Notes under the pieces: generated by a model | The model's database searches: none | Told to the model about the DNA's origin: nothing | What the model saw: only the letters and a program-made list of their open reading frames with translations | Position numbers and translations under genes: made by a program | Shown: one piece after another, positions 35,628 to 36,471 of the stretch | Numbering within the stretch: position 1 is the stretch's first letter | Layout of the letters: the number at the start of each line of letters is the position of its first letter | Virus record (IMG/VR): IMGVR_UViG_3300035664_000040 | Span: 1 to 36,471 of that record | From: a virus | DNA length: 36,471 nucleotides | Reading direction: 5' to 3' (one strand)

Positions 35628-36239
35628 TCACTCCTTGGCCGTGCCGGCCCATGCGATTGCCTTGTAGAGCTCGACGACCTTGGCCCGTGTCTCCACGTCG
35701 ATCGGGCGGGCGTCGAGGCTGAGCGTGTCGCCCATAGCCTTCTCGACGGCCTGGCGGAGGCCGGCATATGTGCCTGGCTTGTTCTCGCCGATTCGCCGCC
35801 ACCCGATGTCGAGAGCGAGCGTGGTAAACATCCGCAGGGCACGAGTGTCGGTCAGCACCACTTCGGTGCCGAGCTCGTCGCCGGCCACGACCGTGGCGGC
35901 TTTGCTCCACAGGTTGGCCCACAGCATGCGATCCCCAAGCGGTGCGGCCTTGAGGGCGTCGGCAATCGGCTGGACGGTGGCACGCATCGCAGGGCTCGGG
36001 GCATCGACAGTGACGACGGGCACAGCCGGCGTGCTCGGCAGGCTCGGCATCGGCACCTTGCCCCAAGCCGCAGCGATTAAGAGGGCCGCTGCGGCGATTC
36101 GGCCGGCGAGGGCTCCGTGGGCCTTGGCGGCTTGGGCGGCCTGAGAGACGTACCCAGCGATTTGCTGCCGGTACGGCGCAGCGAGGAAAGCAACTGCCGC
36201 CACCACGGCGGCGGTGCGTACAAGTGACTCATGGCTCAC
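35628..36239 (-). CDS. Membrane-associated Ala-rich hypothetical protein
   Basis: A 203-aa protein from GTG 36239, which overlaps the upstream stop in a GTGA. Two hydrophobic segments are near the N-terminus: VRTAAVVAAVAFLAAPYR (about 7-24) and GRIAAAALLIAAAWGKVP (about 46-63), followed by a Pro-rich link and a soluble domain: ATVQPIADALKAAPLGDRML, WANLWSKAATVVAGDELGTE, VVLTDTRALRMFTTLALDIG. The soluble part is helical and ends LYKAIAWAGTAKE. It is the gene before the peptidase; a membrane partner of the peptidase or a tail-associated protein are possibilities. Confidence 0.75.
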   Translation of the reverse strand: MSHESLVRTAAVVAAVAFLAAPYRQQIAGYVSQAAQAAKAHGALAGRIAAAALLIAAAWGKVPMPSLPSTPAVPVVTVDAPSPAMRATVQPIADALKAAPLGDRMLWANLWSKAATVVAGDELGTEVVLTDTRALRMFTTLALDIGWRRIGENKPGTYAGLRQAVEKAMGDTLSLDARPIDVETRAKVVELYKAIAWAGTAKE

Positions 36240-36471
36240 CGGACGGCCTCCACCTGCTGCATCACCCAACGCACCAGATCCTCGCCAGCCGGGGTCTTGA
36301 GCACGGCGGCCAGCTTGCTCACCAGCTGGTCGTCCACCTTGGCGTGCGTCTGTGCGGCCAGCCACTCGACGGCGTCGGCCACGATCAGCGAGCGGCGGTA
36401 CGGGTCGGGCTCAGCCATGAACCGCTGGCCGTAGCCGATGAGCGGGGCCCATCGCTGCAGCAGCATGAGCG
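36236..36471 (-). CDS. Junction-spanning hypothetical protein, C-terminal part
   Basis: This is the 3' part of the gene that begins at 243 on the other side of the join; it enters the window at 36471 in frame (LMLLQRWAPLIGYGQRF). The C-terminus, TPAGEDLVRWVMQQVEAVR, is followed by a TGA at 36236 that overlaps the next start in a GTGA. Joined, the protein has about 100 residues. It is rich in helices, with no recognised family. The first internal ATG in this window (36466) is not the true start. Confidence 0.75.
   Translation of the reverse strand, partial: LMLLQRWAPLIGYGQRFMAEPDPYRRSLIVADAVEWLAAQTHAKVDDQLVSKLAAVLKTPAGEDLVRWVMQQVEAVR
36345..36471. repeat. 127-bp terminal direct repeat, right copy
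   Basis: Identical to 50-176. Upstream of it (36296-36344) the sequence is 78% identical to 1-49 (11 differences in 49 bases), all in the same reading frame and conservative at protein level. The right-hand version continues into the intact gene end, so it is the version that belongs to the assembled circle. Confidence 0.9.

Noticed and set aside
1-36471. tRNA genes, CRISPR arrays, insertion sequences
   Set aside because: I found no T-loop/acceptor pairing pattern, no spaced repeat array and no transposase; a dedicated search could still find a degenerate tRNA fragment at attP.

Overview
The window is the genome of a temperate tailed phage (siphovirus type, HK97-like head), assembled as an essentially complete circle. 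The last 127 bases (36345-36471) are identical to bases 50-176, so one gene runs across the junction and the unique circle is 36,295 bp. Bases 1-49 are a diverged homologue of 36296-36344, as expected if a second strain of the same phage entered the assembly at the join. The DNA is GC-rich, starts are ATG, GTG or TTG behind good Shine-Dalgarno sites, and most neighbouring genes overlap by 1, 4 or 8 nt. The host is an SD-using bacterium with high-GC DNA. A planctomycete or similar environmental host would fit the small secreted, Cys-rich and zinc-knuckle proteins, but this is only an inference.

Layout. Nearly everything is on the minus strand and reads leftward from about 11.4 kb to 1, then across the join from 36.5 kb to 13.5 kb. 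Only the tyrosine integrase (11576-12508) and an AT-rich HNH gene with its own promoter (12729-13445) are on the plus strand. The control region (10.8-11.6 kb) has an excisionase-like HTH protein, a 47-aa ORF, two copies of a 22-bp operator-like motif and a TGTACA dyad inside the integrase promoter.

Leftward of it lies the early/replication block (10.8-3.2 kb): RecT annealing protein, winged-helix protein, ParB-like/DNA methyltransferase fusion, HNH protein, a replication-initiator-like protein whose gene contains 11-bp iterons, a stand-alone LexA-type DNA-binding domain, a DnaN-type sliding clamp and a RusA resolvase. A methyltransferase and two glycosyltransferases follow (3.2-0.9 kb). Across the join come a membrane protein, a papain-like peptidase, a lipoprotein with a zinc knuckle, two small membrane proteins and a LamG-like protein (36.2-33.1 kb), a candidate lysis or host-surface block.

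The virion block follows: HNH, TerS, TerL, portal, prohead protease, a zinc-ribbon protein, major capsid protein, a glycosyltransferase, head-tail connectors, a tandem pair of paralogues, tail completion and tube proteins, two tail assembly chaperone products joined by a predicted -1 frameshift, tape measure and distal tail proteins. It ends with an HExxH metallopeptidase-like protein and a metallophosphoesterase (15.4-14.2 kb).

I recognised no tRNA, rRNA, CRISPR array, insertion sequence, DNA polymerase, classical CI repressor or canonical endolysin.
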